Positions 7,830-15,894 of a stretch of DNA of 47,249 nt are shown here, one piece after another. The notes beneath the pieces are model-generated. The model saw nothing but the letters and a program-made list of their open reading frames with translations, ran no database searches and was not told the DNA's origin. The stretch lies in the NCBI GenBank assembly GCA_903837785.1, contig CAILVY010000385.1, positions 1 through 47,249 on the forward strand. The letters are read 5' to 3'. How positions within the stretch are numbered: the first letter of the stretch is position 1; every line of letters begins with the position of its first letter. The position numbers were made by a program, and so were the translations under genes. Origin of the DNA: Candidatus Hydrogenedentota bacterium (lineage in GTDB: Bacteria > Hydrogenedentota > Hydrogenedentia > Hydrogenedentales > CAILVY01).

Positions 7830-8853
7830 GCCACGCCCTGCGCGCGGTTTCCACGAACGTACGTATGTTCGCCTCCGGCGTGTCGCGGGGGATCATTTCG
7901 CCCGAGTTCATCACGTGGCCGCCGCGCTTGCTGACGTTCCGGACAATCCGTTCCACCTCGGCCTGCACGTCTTCCGGGGTGCCGCGTTCGAGGACCGCGA
8001 GCGGGTTCACATTTCCTGACAGACACACGCGCCCGTTCACAAGACCCCGCGCCTTTTCGATCTCCACGCCCGGCCCCACACTGAGGATGGAGACGCCTGC
8101 ATCGGCCTGCAGGTCGATCATCGGGGGCAATTCCTCGCTTGCGTGATACAGGACGATGCCGCCCTGTTCTTGATAGGCGCGCGAGACCCGGCGCGCGGGC
8201 GCCATGGCGAACTCGCGATAGGCCGCAGGACTGATCAAGTGCCCCGAGGCATTGCAGTCGCCGAGCCACAGCGCGTCCGCGCCCGCGGCGATTTGATCCA
8301 GCCCGAAGCGCGACTGATACTCCTCGAAGAACTTCATCGCCTCGAGGATGAAGTCCGGGCGCTCGTACAGGAGCATCAGCGTTTCGTTGATGCCAAACGC
8401 GAGCGTTACGGAACTGAAGGGCGCCGCCGTGCGCCCCGTCACGCAGACCCGACCGCCGAAATGGGCTTTCACTGCGCTGATCGCATCCAGCAGCACGCCC
8501 ATCCGGCCTTCGACGCGGTAGCCGTGCTCGCGCAAGCGCGCCATCGCGTCGTCCGTTGCGGGGAGATAGGAGCAGGTGGCCGGGAGAATATCGCCTTCGC
8601 CTTTCACGCCAATCCCGAGCGGTTCGAACTCGATGCAGTCGTCCACCTGAAGCCAGGCCCAGTCATAGTCGAAGCGTTCCACGGCCTCGATCTGCACGCG
8701 CGCCATTTCATCAGCGTCGCGGTTGTAGCGGTCGTAACGGCTGCCGCACACGCGCACGTCGAATTCCTCGCTGCACAGGAAGACCGGCAAGCGCTTCGGA
8801 ATGCGCATTGCCACCGCGTCACGCACATCGTCGAGCACACTCGGATAGGCCAT
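7822..8853 (-). CDS. Uroporphyrinogen decarboxylase-family (URO-D fold) methyltransferase-like protein
   Basis: A 343-residue TIM-barrel protein of the URO-D/MtaA/CmuA superfamily. Recognisable parts are VTGRTAAPFSSVTLAFGINE, FFEEYQSRFGLDQIAAGADA followed by LWLGDCNASGHLISPAAYRE, VLYHASEELPPMIDLQADAG, VCLSGNVNPLAVLERGTPED and HVMNSGEMIPRDTPEANIR. These are typical of the environmental URO-D clade linked to corrinoid-dependent methyl transfer rather than heme synthesis, and no heme genes are nearby. ATG 8853 is preferred because GAGGTG lies 6-8 nt upstream; GTG 8862 is an alternative. The stop of the ceramidase-like gene is 14 nt upstream and the exporter overlaps downstream, indicating one operon. 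The substrate is unknown. Confidence 0.85.
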   Translation of the reverse strand: MAYPSVLDDVRDAVAMRIPKRLPVFLCSEEFDVRVCGSRYDRYNRDADEMARVQIEAVERFDYDWAWLQVDDCIEFEPLGIGVKGEGDILPATCSYLPATDDAMARLREHGYRVEGRMGVLLDAISAVKAHFGGRVCVTGRTAAPFSSVTLAFGINETLMLLYERPDFILEAMKFFEEYQSRFGLDQIAAGADALWLGDCNASGHLISPAAYREFAMAPARRVSRAYQEQGGIVLYHASEELPPMIDLQADAGVSILSVGPGVEIEKARGLVNGRVCLSGNVNPLAVLERGTPEDVQAEVERIVRNVSKRGGHVMNSGEMIPRDTPEANIRTFVETARRAWHG

Positions 8854-8867
8854 TCTCGTCACCTCAT

Positions 8868-10127
8868 TCAGATTTGGCGCATCAACTCCATGGCCGTGTC
8901 CCGGAGCATCTCGAACGCGCCGGGCTTCGGCCGGAACCCGTGATAAAAAATGAACGCGCTGTCCACTTCGTAACCGCCTTCCGTATACGCGGCCCGCTCA
9001 GGAAGATATCCCACATCGCCGTTGGCATAGCCCACGACATAGAGAGGCTGTCCCGCGGCGGCGCGCAAATCGTCCGCGATGCGCGAGAAGACTTCCGCGC
9101 CGACACAGACCCACGCCACGGGGCCAATGCGAATGACGCCGAGGTCCATGCGGATATGATCGGGAATCGTTCCGGCGGCGAGCCGGCCCAGCATCTCCGC
9201 TTCCCAGAGGTCTGCCGCCCGCCGGACGCGTTCCGGCGCATAGCCGGCGGCGTTCTTCGTGCCCGCGCGGAGTTTTGCCGCCCATGCCTTGATCCGGGCT
9301 TCATCGCCCACGTCGAGCGGCAGATCGAAGTGTGCGCGCGCCGTGCGCAGCGCCGCGTTCGGCACGGGCGCCGCCGAGGCAAGGGCGCGGATGACACTGT
9401 CCGCCAGTTCATCGCCCCACGCGTCGAGCTGCGAGAAATCCGAAGTGTGCCGTGGCGGATTCGTGTTGCCGCATGCGCCATTTGTGAACAGCACGACCGG
9501 CGCCCCGGGCAGTCCCAGGTGGATGGTGCGCGCGGCCCGGCCCGCGGCATCGCCGCTGATCAGGCGGTTGTCCGAACTCAGCACCACGTTGTGCATGGCG
9601 TAATTGGCGAGCACCGCCGCGTACGATGCGTCGGGACGCCGCCAGGCGATGACGCCCATCCGGTGATCCACATGCGCGGAAGGGCCGCCGCGCCGATCTA
9701 CTGCGAGCGCGCAATGGCCTTCCGCTGTCACGGGTTCGGTTTCTTCCACGTGGCGCATGGCGGCCGCGGCCGTTTCGAGCAGGCGCTCGCGAAGCCACCC
9801 CACGTAGGGTGCGTCATACTCGCCGCAGAGGTTCAGGTGGATTGTGGCGGGGCCCGCGTGCGTGTGCGTGGCGGACAAAACCACCTGTTCCGGCGCGAGT
9901 CCATAGCGTTCCTGCAGCGCGCCCTTCACATCCGCCACAAACTCGCGCTCCAATCCGATAAGATCCGCGTGCAGCCACAAGATCCGCGCCGTGCCGTCAT
10001 CCAGATACAGTCCCCGGGCGTAGAGCGCATCGCGCACGGCCGTCGAAGGTTGCACCCGCGCCACATAGCCTGACAACTCGGCGCCCGGTTGGGGCGTGAT
10101 CTCGATCGTGGCGGTGCCTGTCTTCAC
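8868..10127 (-). CDS. Neutral/alkaline ceramidase-like (non-lysosomal ceramidase N-terminal domain) protein
   Basis: A 419-residue protein matching the N-terminal catalytic domain of neutral/alkaline ceramidases. It has the opening ATIEITPQPGAELSGYVAR, the metal-binding ATHTHAGP motif and the NGACGNTNPPRHTSDF segment with the conserved NGxxGNxxP. The gene lacks the C-terminal domain of true ceramidases and any obvious signal peptide. Such short paralogues are abundant in Planctomycetes-like genomes and need not act on ceramide; another amide bond is possible. GTG 10127 is used: GAGGG is 7 nt upstream and the product opens MKTGTATIEI. It starts 10 nt after the stop of the DUF5703 gene and is followed 14 nt later by URO-D, so it sits in the middle of a compact operon. 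Confidence 0.85.
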   Translation of the reverse strand: MKTGTATIEITPQPGAELSGYVARVQPSTAVRDALYARGLYLDDGTARILWLHADLIGLEREFVADVKGALQERYGLAPEQVVLSATHTHAGPATIHLNLCGEYDAPYVGWLRERLLETAAAAMRHVEETEPVTAEGHCALAVDRRGGPSAHVDHRMGVIAWRRPDASYAAVLANYAMHNVVLSSDNRLISGDAAGRAARTIHLGLPGAPVVLFTNGACGNTNPPRHTSDFSQLDAWGDELADSVIRALASAAPVPNAALRTARAHFDLPLDVGDEARIKAWAAKLRAGTKNAAGYAPERVRRAADLWEAEMLGRLAAGTIPDHIRMDLGVIRIGPVAWVCVGAEVFSRIADDLRAAAGQPLYVVGYANGDVGYLPERAAYTEGGYEVDSAFIFYHGFRPKPGAFEMLRDTAMELMRQI

Positions 10128-10137
10128 TTGTGTGCCC

Positions 10138-12369
10138 TCATTGTGCCTCCAGTATCGCGAGATCCTCCCGCCGTTCCGGCGGCGTCACCTGGAGCTGCTC
10201 CAGCTTGCCATTCTTGCGCATGCCCTCGATCGTCGTATTGCAGGGCGCATGCAGCCGGAATTCGACGTCCCAGTCCTTTGGCCACGCCGGGAACAGGAAC
10301 AGCGCGCGTCCCTCATGCTGGAGCAGCATCGTCTGGAGCGCCATCATGGCATTGCCGCCATGATCCTGATCCGGCACCCAGTCGAAATTCGGCCCCCAGA
10401 ATGCGGGGAAGCGGCTTTTCTCGTGCTTCATGGACACGCGTTGCATCAGGTCCTTCCGGGCTTCTTCAGCGAGTCCCAGGAGGGCGGCCTGCGTCTCGTC
10501 CTGACGCCAGCCATTGCAGCCTTTCACATGGCGCACGGCAAACGTGTGCCGGGCCAGATCGAGTTCGGGCTTTCCCACGCCGAACAAGCGATACGGGAAG
10601 ACCGCATAGAGCTCGGGATTCTCGGAGTTCTTGGCTTCCTCCAGGATTTGGGCGGCGGCCGTGAGCACGGACTCTCCCTTGAGGGTTCCGCGAGGCAACT
10701 CCGGGAGTTCCGCCGCGAGCCTGCGCCAGAAGCCGCGCTCCGATTCAGAGGTCAATCGCTCAGGCAAGGCGAGCAGATCCGCCGTCGCCCGGCGCAAACC
10801 GGCGATGGGCGGAAGCGGATTCACCGCCTTCTGCCAGGTTTCCAGCGCCTGTGATGGCGCGATACGCAGCCTGCCCTGCGCGTCGCGCGGATAGTGCCGG
10901 TCGTAAAAGGCCAGGGCGGCATCCGCGAAGGGCAGCAGCGTCTCCCGGACGAACGCCTCGTCGCCGGTGAACGCCTGGAACTCGAGCATCATCATGAGCA
11001 GTTCCAGCGCGCTCGAGTAGTAATAGCGAATGTACGTGTTCTCCGTGATGCCCGGAGCGAGGTTTGTGCGTTTCCACCCGTAATTGTCCTGGGCATAGGC
11101 GCCCCAGAAATGGAGCGTCTCGGGGAAGAAGGCGCCCTCATGCCCGAAATAGGCCCGGGTGCGCGACGCCGCGAACGGCAGCATGGCGCGGTACATGAGG
11201 AAGAGCGGCTGCATCATTTCGAAATCGCCCGCGGCCAGCATCGGCCAGTAAACGAGACGGGTGTTCTGGAACCAGTATGTGCCGCCCCACTGGCGATAGT
11301 CCGCATCGAGATGGCGGCCCTTCTTTTCCGCGTCCACCGTGAAGATCGAGCCGTTGAACTTGATGGGCGAGCCGCCGCGGCCCGCGCAGGCCGTGATGAA
11401 GCGCTGCAAGGCGTAGGCGCGGTTGACGGGTTCCGTGCCAGGGCCGGAGAGGCGAATCCAGCTCCGATTCCAGAACGCATGCCACCACGCCGTGTGCGCC
11501 GTCCATGCGTCGTTCCGGGATGCCGTATCTGCCGCCACGAGGCGCCGCAATTGCCCGGCCCATGTTTCCGCGTCCGCGGTCTGGGCGGTCAGCACATGGA
11601 TGGAGAGGGCGTGCTGTTTTGCGGAGGGCGCCTGCAGCGCGTTCGGGCCATCCTTGATGAAGCCTGCGCCCTGCATCCATCCGCCAAACGTGCGATGCAG
11701 CAGCGGGTCGCTGCCGCGTGCGGTCCAGTCCGCCATGTCCTGCATGCGCAATGTGGACGCCCAAATCGAGGATTCGTTGCGGTGGCACCACACGACCGCG
11801 TTCTCCCCGCCGGTCAGAACCGTGTCTGCTTCTTCCACGATCGGATCCGGGCCCTCGGCGAGCCCATAGGCGCTGTCCCGCTCTTCCGGCATCAGCGTGC
11901 GCGGCGCGTTTCTCCAGCACTCGAAACTTGCGCGCATGGCGCGCGGCGTTTCGCAGGCGGTCTCGATGCGCACGGCGGGCGCATTCGCGTCCACCCACAG
12001 CCGCAGCGTACACGCGCCATCCCCAGCCCCGCCCGCAATCTCGATGCAGCCCCGTTCTGTATCCAGGATCTGCCGAAACGAAGCATCCTTCGTGGCAAGT
12101 GCGGGACTCAGCGAAACCCGTATGCGGCCCAGCTTGAGCAGGCGTCCGTTCCCGCTCCATGCGTCGGTCTTGCTGAGGTAGAAGAGGAGGTCCCCGTTCT
12201 CCTCCACCCACGCGTTCAGGCCGATATCGCCGTTGCCCAACGGCATGGAGCCGTTGCTGTCGGCGCCCGGCGTGTCCCATTGCACGCGGGGCGGATACTC
12301 GGGCGGCTGTGCCAGTGCGGCCATGCCGCCCATCAGCAATACGATCACGGCCGGGATTCGTGTGCGCAT
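10138..12369 (-). CDS. Secreted DUF5703 / GH95-like (alpha/alpha)6 barrel protein
   Basis: A 743-residue exported protein. The N-terminus MRTRIPAVIVLLMGGMAALA is a signal peptide (cleavage near AQPPEYPP). Next is a DUF5703-type domain: WDTPGADSNGSMPLGNGDIG and LLFYLSKTDAWSGNGRLLKL. The second half contains stretches typical of (alpha/alpha)6 glycosidases related to GH95: FNGSIFTVD, YRQWGGTYWFQNTRLVYWPM, FFPETLHFWGAYAQDNYGW and a small C-terminal beta-domain. The likely role is hydrolysis of a fucose- or galactose-containing glycan in the periplasm; the exact substrate and catalytic residues cannot be set from the sequence alone. It is the first gene of the minus-strand run that continues with ceramidase-like, URO-D and YddG-like genes. 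The ribosome site GCGAGG lies 5 nt upstream of the ATG. Confidence 0.8.
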   Translation of the reverse strand: MRTRIPAVIVLLMGGMAALAQPPEYPPRVQWDTPGADSNGSMPLGNGDIGLNAWVEENGDLLFYLSKTDAWSGNGRLLKLGRIRVSLSPALATKDASFRQILDTERGCIEIAGGAGDGACTLRLWVDANAPAVRIETACETPRAMRASFECWRNAPRTLMPEERDSAYGLAEGPDPIVEEADTVLTGGENAVVWCHRNESSIWASTLRMQDMADWTARGSDPLLHRTFGGWMQGAGFIKDGPNALQAPSAKQHALSIHVLTAQTADAETWAGQLRRLVAADTASRNDAWTAHTAWWHAFWNRSWIRLSGPGTEPVNRAYALQRFITACAGRGGSPIKFNGSIFTVDAEKKGRHLDADYRQWGGTYWFQNTRLVYWPMLAAGDFEMMQPLFLMYRAMLPFAASRTRAYFGHEGAFFPETLHFWGAYAQDNYGWKRTNLAPGITENTYIRYYYSSALELLMMMLEFQAFTGDEAFVRETLLPFADAALAFYDRHYPRDAQGRLRIAPSQALETWQKAVNPLPPIAGLRRATADLLALPERLTSESERGFWRRLAAELPELPRGTLKGESVLTAAAQILEEAKNSENPELYAVFPYRLFGVGKPELDLARHTFAVRHVKGCNGWRQDETQAALLGLAEEARKDLMQRVSMKHEKSRFPAFWGPNFDWVPDQDHGGNAMMALQTMLLQHEGRALFLFPAWPKDWDVEFRLHAPCNTTIEGMRKNGKLEQLQVTPPERREDLAILEAQ

Positions 12370-12528
12370 GAGGGCCTCGCTTCCTGATGGCGTATCCTAA
12401 TCGTAATCGCGTGGCAGAACCAAGGGCCGCGCGCGGGGAACTTCCACACGGCCTCGGGGTTCAAGGGAACGGCGCGGGACACGAGACCCGCCGAAGAGGA
12501 AGAGTTCAAAAGACAAGGAGATCCAACC

Positions 12529-13434
12529 ATGCGATATTGGCAGGTCATGAGTGCGATGGTCTTTCTGGCGCTGCTCGCGTTGCCCGCGACGGCCGAAGGG
12601 CCGCAGGCGCCGGGCAAGGACATGGCTCAGGCGGTTCAGCAGGCGGACACGAACCACGACGGGAAAGTCACGTTCGAGGAATGGAAGGCCGCCCGGCCGA
12701 ACTGTACACAGGAACGTTTCAACGCGCTGGACCGCAATCACGATGGTGCGCTGACAAAGGATGACAAGCCTGCAACGCCCGCGGGCGAGGAAGCAAGACC
12801 GCCCTTGCCTGCCCAAGGCCAAGCCAAACCCGGCAAAGGGGCACAAGCGGCCAAGGGCGAGCGGCATCAGCAACTGCTCGCGAAACTGAAAGAGGCGGAC
12901 AAGGACAATGACGGCAAAGTCACCTTTGACGAGGCCAAGGCCGTGGTTCCGAAGCTGACGCAGGAACATTTCAACAAACTGGACCGCAATCACGACGGCG
13001 CGATTAGCGCGGCGGACAAGCCGGCGCGTCCGGCCGGGCCAGGGCAGGATCCGCAGCGCCGCCAGCAGATGCTCGCGAAGCTGAAGGCGGCCGATACGAA
13101 CAACGACGGGAAAGTGACTTTCGAAGAGGCGAAGGCCGCGCTGCCGAACGTGACGCAGGAGCAATTCAATCACTTTGACCGCAATCACGATGGCGCGATC
13201 AGCGCCGCGGACAAGCCGGCAAAGCCAGAACAGCCCGGCGCGCCCGGACAGGATGCGCAACGCCGCCAGCAATTCCTCGCGAAGTTGAAGACCGCCGACA
13301 CGAACAAGGACGGCAAAGTGACCTTTGAAGAGGCCAGGAGCGTGTTTCCGAAACTCACCCGGGAACGATTCGCGAAGCTCGACCGCAATCACGACGGCGC
13401 CATCGGCCCCGACGACCGCCAACCCAAGAGCTGA
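12529..13434 (+). CDS. Secreted EF-hand protein with eight calcium-binding loops
   Basis: A 301-residue exported protein. A signal peptide (MRYWQVMSAMVFLALLALPA, cleavage near TAEG) precedes four repeats of about 65-85 residues, each with two EF-hand loops exactly 28 residues apart: starts at D40/D68, D124/D152, D189/D217 and D257/D285. First loops read DTNHDGKVTFEE, DKDNDGKVTFDE, DTNNDGKVTFEE and DTNKDGKVTFEE and are canonical. Second loops (DRNHDGAISAAD and relatives) end in Asp, where EF-hands usually have Glu. Repeats are joined by Pro/Ala/Lys/Gln-rich linkers. It probably binds Ca2+ in the periplasm or outside the cell; a signalling role is not implied. AAGGAG 10 nt upstream supports the start. 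It is divergent from the DUF5703 gene and convergent with the second URO-D. Confidence 0.9.
   Translation: MRYWQVMSAMVFLALLALPATAEGPQAPGKDMAQAVQQADTNHDGKVTFEEWKAARPNCTQERFNALDRNHDGALTKDDKPATPAGEEARPPLPAQGQAKPGKGAQAAKGERHQQLLAKLKEADKDNDGKVTFDEAKAVVPKLTQEHFNKLDRNHDGAISAADKPARPAGPGQDPQRRQQMLAKLKAADTNNDGKVTFEEAKAALPNVTQEQFNHFDRNHDGAISAADKPAKPEQPGAPGQDAQRRQQFLAKLKTADTNKDGKVTFEEARSVFPKLTRERFAKLDRNHDGAIGPDDRQPKS
12646..13420 (+). repeat. Four imperfect tandem coding repeats (EF-hand pairs)
   Basis: Four direct repeats, each encoding one EF-hand pair. The unit begins near GACACGAAC-ACGACGG and ends near GACCGCAATCACGACGG. Units 2-4 are closest in protein sequence; unit 1 differs mostly in the linker that follows. 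The pattern implies repeated in-frame duplication. Confidence 0.85.
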
Positions 13435-13451
13435 CCCTCGCTCTTTGTCGT

Positions 13452-13480
13452 GGGGTGGCTGGCTTCAGGCCAGCCACCCC
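13452..13480. terminator. Perfect 12-bp hairpin between convergent genes (terminator candidate)
   Basis: GGGGTGGCTGGC, a 5-nt loop TTCAG, then GCCAGCCACCCC form a perfect 12-bp stem. It starts 18 nt after the EF-hand gene stop and overlaps the last codons and stop of the opposing URO-D gene (13465). Neither side has a proper U-tract, so it may be a bidirectional stability or termination element rather than a classical intrinsic terminator. Confidence 0.55.
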
Positions 13481-14619
13481 GTCATTTGTGCGAGCTGCAG
13501 CGCATAATCCTGAAAATTCCGCCACGAAATGTCCGGCGGCACGCCGTGATCACAGGACGGAATATACCCGCCTTCGTCCACGACCGGCTGGACGCGCGCC
13601 AGTTCTTCGCGCAGCACAGCGCCCCCCGCCGCGATGGCCCGCTTGTCAATGCCTCCGAGGAACGACACCCGCCGGCCAAAGGCCGCGCGATAGGCCCGGA
13701 TATCATTGCCCGCCGCCACTTCGAGTGGGTCCACGCAGTTGATGCCGCACGCGATCCACACCGGAAGCAGCAGCCCGATGTCGCCGTCGGAATCCAAGCC
13801 GAAGAGGCGCACGCCCGCCGCGCGCGCCTGCCCGATCCACTGGCGGTAACCCGGCCCGCACAGGTCCATTGTCATGTCCGGCGATAGCATGGGATGCGCC
13901 TTGAAACACATGTCCTCCGAGAAGTGAAGCATGTCGGGCGCGGCCGCCGCGAGGATCGGCTGCATCGTTTCTGACACGAAATCCGCCCAGAATGACGCCA
14001 TCTCCCGCACAAAATCCGGCTGCTCCAGCAGCAGCCGGCACAGCCCTTCCAGGCCGCAGAACTCGCGCAACTGCCAGAAGGGCCCGTTGAAGTGCAGCAC
14101 CAGCGGGAAATCCCGTTCGCGAAGGCGCGCGCAGCGTTCCGCAAAATCCGCGGGAAAGCGCCCGGCGTCTTTTGGATCAAATCGCCACTTAATCCGTTCT
14201 TCCCAATCGGCGCGCGTCTGGACCGGGAAGCGATGCCACTTGCGTGTGACGAAATCGCGCGGCGAGCGAATGTACGTGTAGTCGTACGTGTCCGCGATTT
14301 CCGTGATGGCGCCCATCCAGTCCTGCACGACGTAATGGCCGTCTCTGTGCTCGAGCACCTTCTCCTCGAACTTCGGGAGCATCTGGAACGACACGCCGTA
14401 GTCCGTCATGGGCTCTCTCGGAAGACAGGCCACGGGCGCCAAGCCGCGCGCGCCGCGTTCCCGTTCCACCGCCTCGTGTATCACTTCGAGATGTTGTCGC
14501 TCCAGCCCTTGGGCGTGCCACGCCTTCAGCGTCGATTCCCGGGGAGCGCCCGGCTCGAACGGAACTCGATCCGGCGTGCCAAACAGCAGCGTCTCAAGAT
14601 AGCGATCCCGATGTGTCAT
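13465..14619 (-). CDS. Second URO-D-family methyltransferase-like protein
   Basis: A 384-residue URO-D-fold protein, only distantly similar to the first one. Visible features include MTHRDRYLETLLFGTPDRVP, FEPGAPRESTLKAWHAQGLE, LVLHFNGPFWQLREFCGLEG, VRLFGLDSDGDIGLLLPVWI, CGINCVDPLEVAAGNDI, RVSFLGGIDKRAIAAGG and GGYIPSCDHGVPPDISW. This is the methyltransferase-like branch (MtaA/CmuA relatives); with no heme genes nearby it is unlikely to be HemE. ATG 14619 is chosen because GGAAGGAAG precedes it and the sequence from that point is family-like; the frame stays open 24 codons upstream. It stands alone between the EF-hand gene (convergent) and the GT2 gene (divergent). Its substrate is unknown. 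Confidence 0.82.
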   Translation of the reverse strand: MTHRDRYLETLLFGTPDRVPFEPGAPRESTLKAWHAQGLERQHLEVIHEAVERERGARGLAPVACLPREPMTDYGVSFQMLPKFEEKVLEHRDGHYVVQDWMGAITEIADTYDYTYIRSPRDFVTRKWHRFPVQTRADWEERIKWRFDPKDAGRFPADFAERCARLRERDFPLVLHFNGPFWQLREFCGLEGLCRLLLEQPDFVREMASFWADFVSETMQPILAAAAPDMLHFSEDMCFKAHPMLSPDMTMDLCGPGYRQWIGQARAAGVRLFGLDSDGDIGLLLPVWIACGINCVDPLEVAAGNDIRAYRAAFGRRVSFLGGIDKRAIAAGGAVLREELARVQPVVDEGGYIPSCDHGVPPDISWRNFQDYALQLAQMTGWLA

Positions 14620-14791
14620 GAGCGGTCTTCTTCCTTCCGCGGCTTTGCGGCAGCATGCGGCATCTTCCCATGGCCGCCCCTGAAGAGGCAAGCGCCCGCT
14701 TGCGTCTGCGCAACCACTTGAAAGTGCTCCTGGCCCATGCTAGGCTCCGTCAGGACAGAACGCGGGCGGAAGACGCAGGAAAACCGGCCTC

Positions 14792-15856
14792 ATGAGTGAA
14801 GATTCACGCACAGCATCCATTGTCGTTCCAACCTACAACCAATCTCGGAAACTGGCCCGTTTGCTCGCGTCTCTTGAGCGTCTGGTCAACCCTGAAACCT
14901 TCGAGGTCGTGATTGTCGACGATTGCTCTCCCGACGACACGTGCGCGGTCGTCGAGGCGTGGATTGAGAAAGGGCTGCCGTTTGCCGCGCGGTTGTTGCG
15001 CCTCGAAAGAAATGGAGGCCCCGGGCGTGCGCGAAATGCGGGCCTGCGCGAGGCCCGTGGAGCGATTGTGGCGTTTACGGATTCCGATTGCGTGGTCGAA
15101 CCCGGTTGGCTGGAGGAACTCGTGCGGCCGGTTGATCTCGGAAAGCGGATTGCCGGCGTGGCGGGCAAAGTGAAAGCGCTTTCGGAGAAGAGTTTCCTCG
15201 CGCGCTACAACATCGTGAACATGAGCCTCGAACCGCAGTGGACGCCCACGTATCAGTTCGAGCGCACGTATCTCGTGACCTGCAACTGCTGCTATCACCG
15301 GCAGACGCTGCTGGACGCGGGCGGCTTTCCCGAAGACATCCGCACGCCCGGCGGCGAAGACATTGCCGCGAGCATTCTCCTGTGGAAGCAGGGCTGGCGT
15401 TACGCGTATGCCACGGATGCCGTCGTCTTCCACGATTTCGAGTCCTCGCTGCGGCGTTTCATCAGGACGTTCCGCAACTACGGCTACGGCACCGCCCTGG
15501 TGCTGCATCGCATGCTCGTTCCCGAGGAATTCCATCCCGAGTGGGGCAAGAAGGATATCGAGAACTACTGGGATGCCGCGGGGCTGAGCCCCTCCATCAC
15601 GGGCATCCGATCCTTCTTTATCGACCTGATCGCTTTTTATCGCTTCGGCCGGCACCGGAAAATCTCACATGCGAGAATGCTGGAGAGCATTCCGTGGCGC
15701 ATTATCGAGCGGCTCTCGCAGTCGTACGGCTGGCGCCAGGGCGAGCGGCAATGGCGGATGGAAACCGGCCAGCCGGCCCCGGGACTGCTGGATGCCCTCG
15801 CGCAACGCAGCCGCCTTTTTGCCCGTCTTCGGGAGCGCATGCGTTCAAAGGGGTAG
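14792..15856 (+). CDS. Family 2 glycosyltransferase (GT-A fold)
   Basis: A 354-residue cytoplasmic or membrane-associated glycosyltransferase. The N-terminal nucleotide-sugar fold has SIVVPTYNQSRKLARLLASL, VVIVDDCSPDDTCAVVEAW, LERNGGPGRARNAGLREARG and the metal-binding DSD in VAFTDSDCVVEPGWLEELV. The acceptor/catalytic stretch is GGEDIAASILLWKQGWRYAY. No transmembrane helix is evident. A sugar donor cannot be assigned. AGGA lies 11 nt upstream of the ATG. It converges with the radical SAM/ABC-exporter operon and probably helps build the glycan exported by that system. Confidence 0.9.
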   Translation: MSEDSRTASIVVPTYNQSRKLARLLASLERLVNPETFEVVIVDDCSPDDTCAVVEAWIEKGLPFAARLLRLERNGGPGRARNAGLREARGAIVAFTDSDCVVEPGWLEELVRPVDLGKRIAGVAGKVKALSEKSFLARYNIVNMSLEPQWTPTYQFERTYLVTCNCCYHRQTLLDAGGFPEDIRTPGGEDIAASILLWKQGWRYAYATDAVVFHDFESSLRRFIRTFRNYGYGTALVLHRMLVPEEFHPEWGKKDIENYWDAAGLSPSITGIRSFFIDLIAFYRFGRHRKISHARMLESIPWRIIERLSQSYGWRQGERQWRMETGQPAPGLLDALAQRSRLFARLRERMRSKG

Positions 15857-15894
15857 GAAATCGAAGCCAGCGGAGAAGTTGGATCGCGAGATGC

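Noticed and set aside
7822-8853. HemE (true uroporphyrinogen decarboxylase)
   Set aside because: Sequence blocks belong to the methyltransferase-like URO-D branch, there are two divergent copies, and no heme genes are near.
12646-13420. CRISPR-like or noncoding tandem repeat
   Set aside because: Repeats keep one open frame and encode EF-hand loops; unit length and divergence do not fit a CRISPR array.
12397-13422. 341-codon minus-strand frame opposite the EF-hand gene
   Set aside because: Its repeats are simply the complement of the EF-hand repeats; the plus-strand frame has a signal peptide, a ribosome site and canonical loops.
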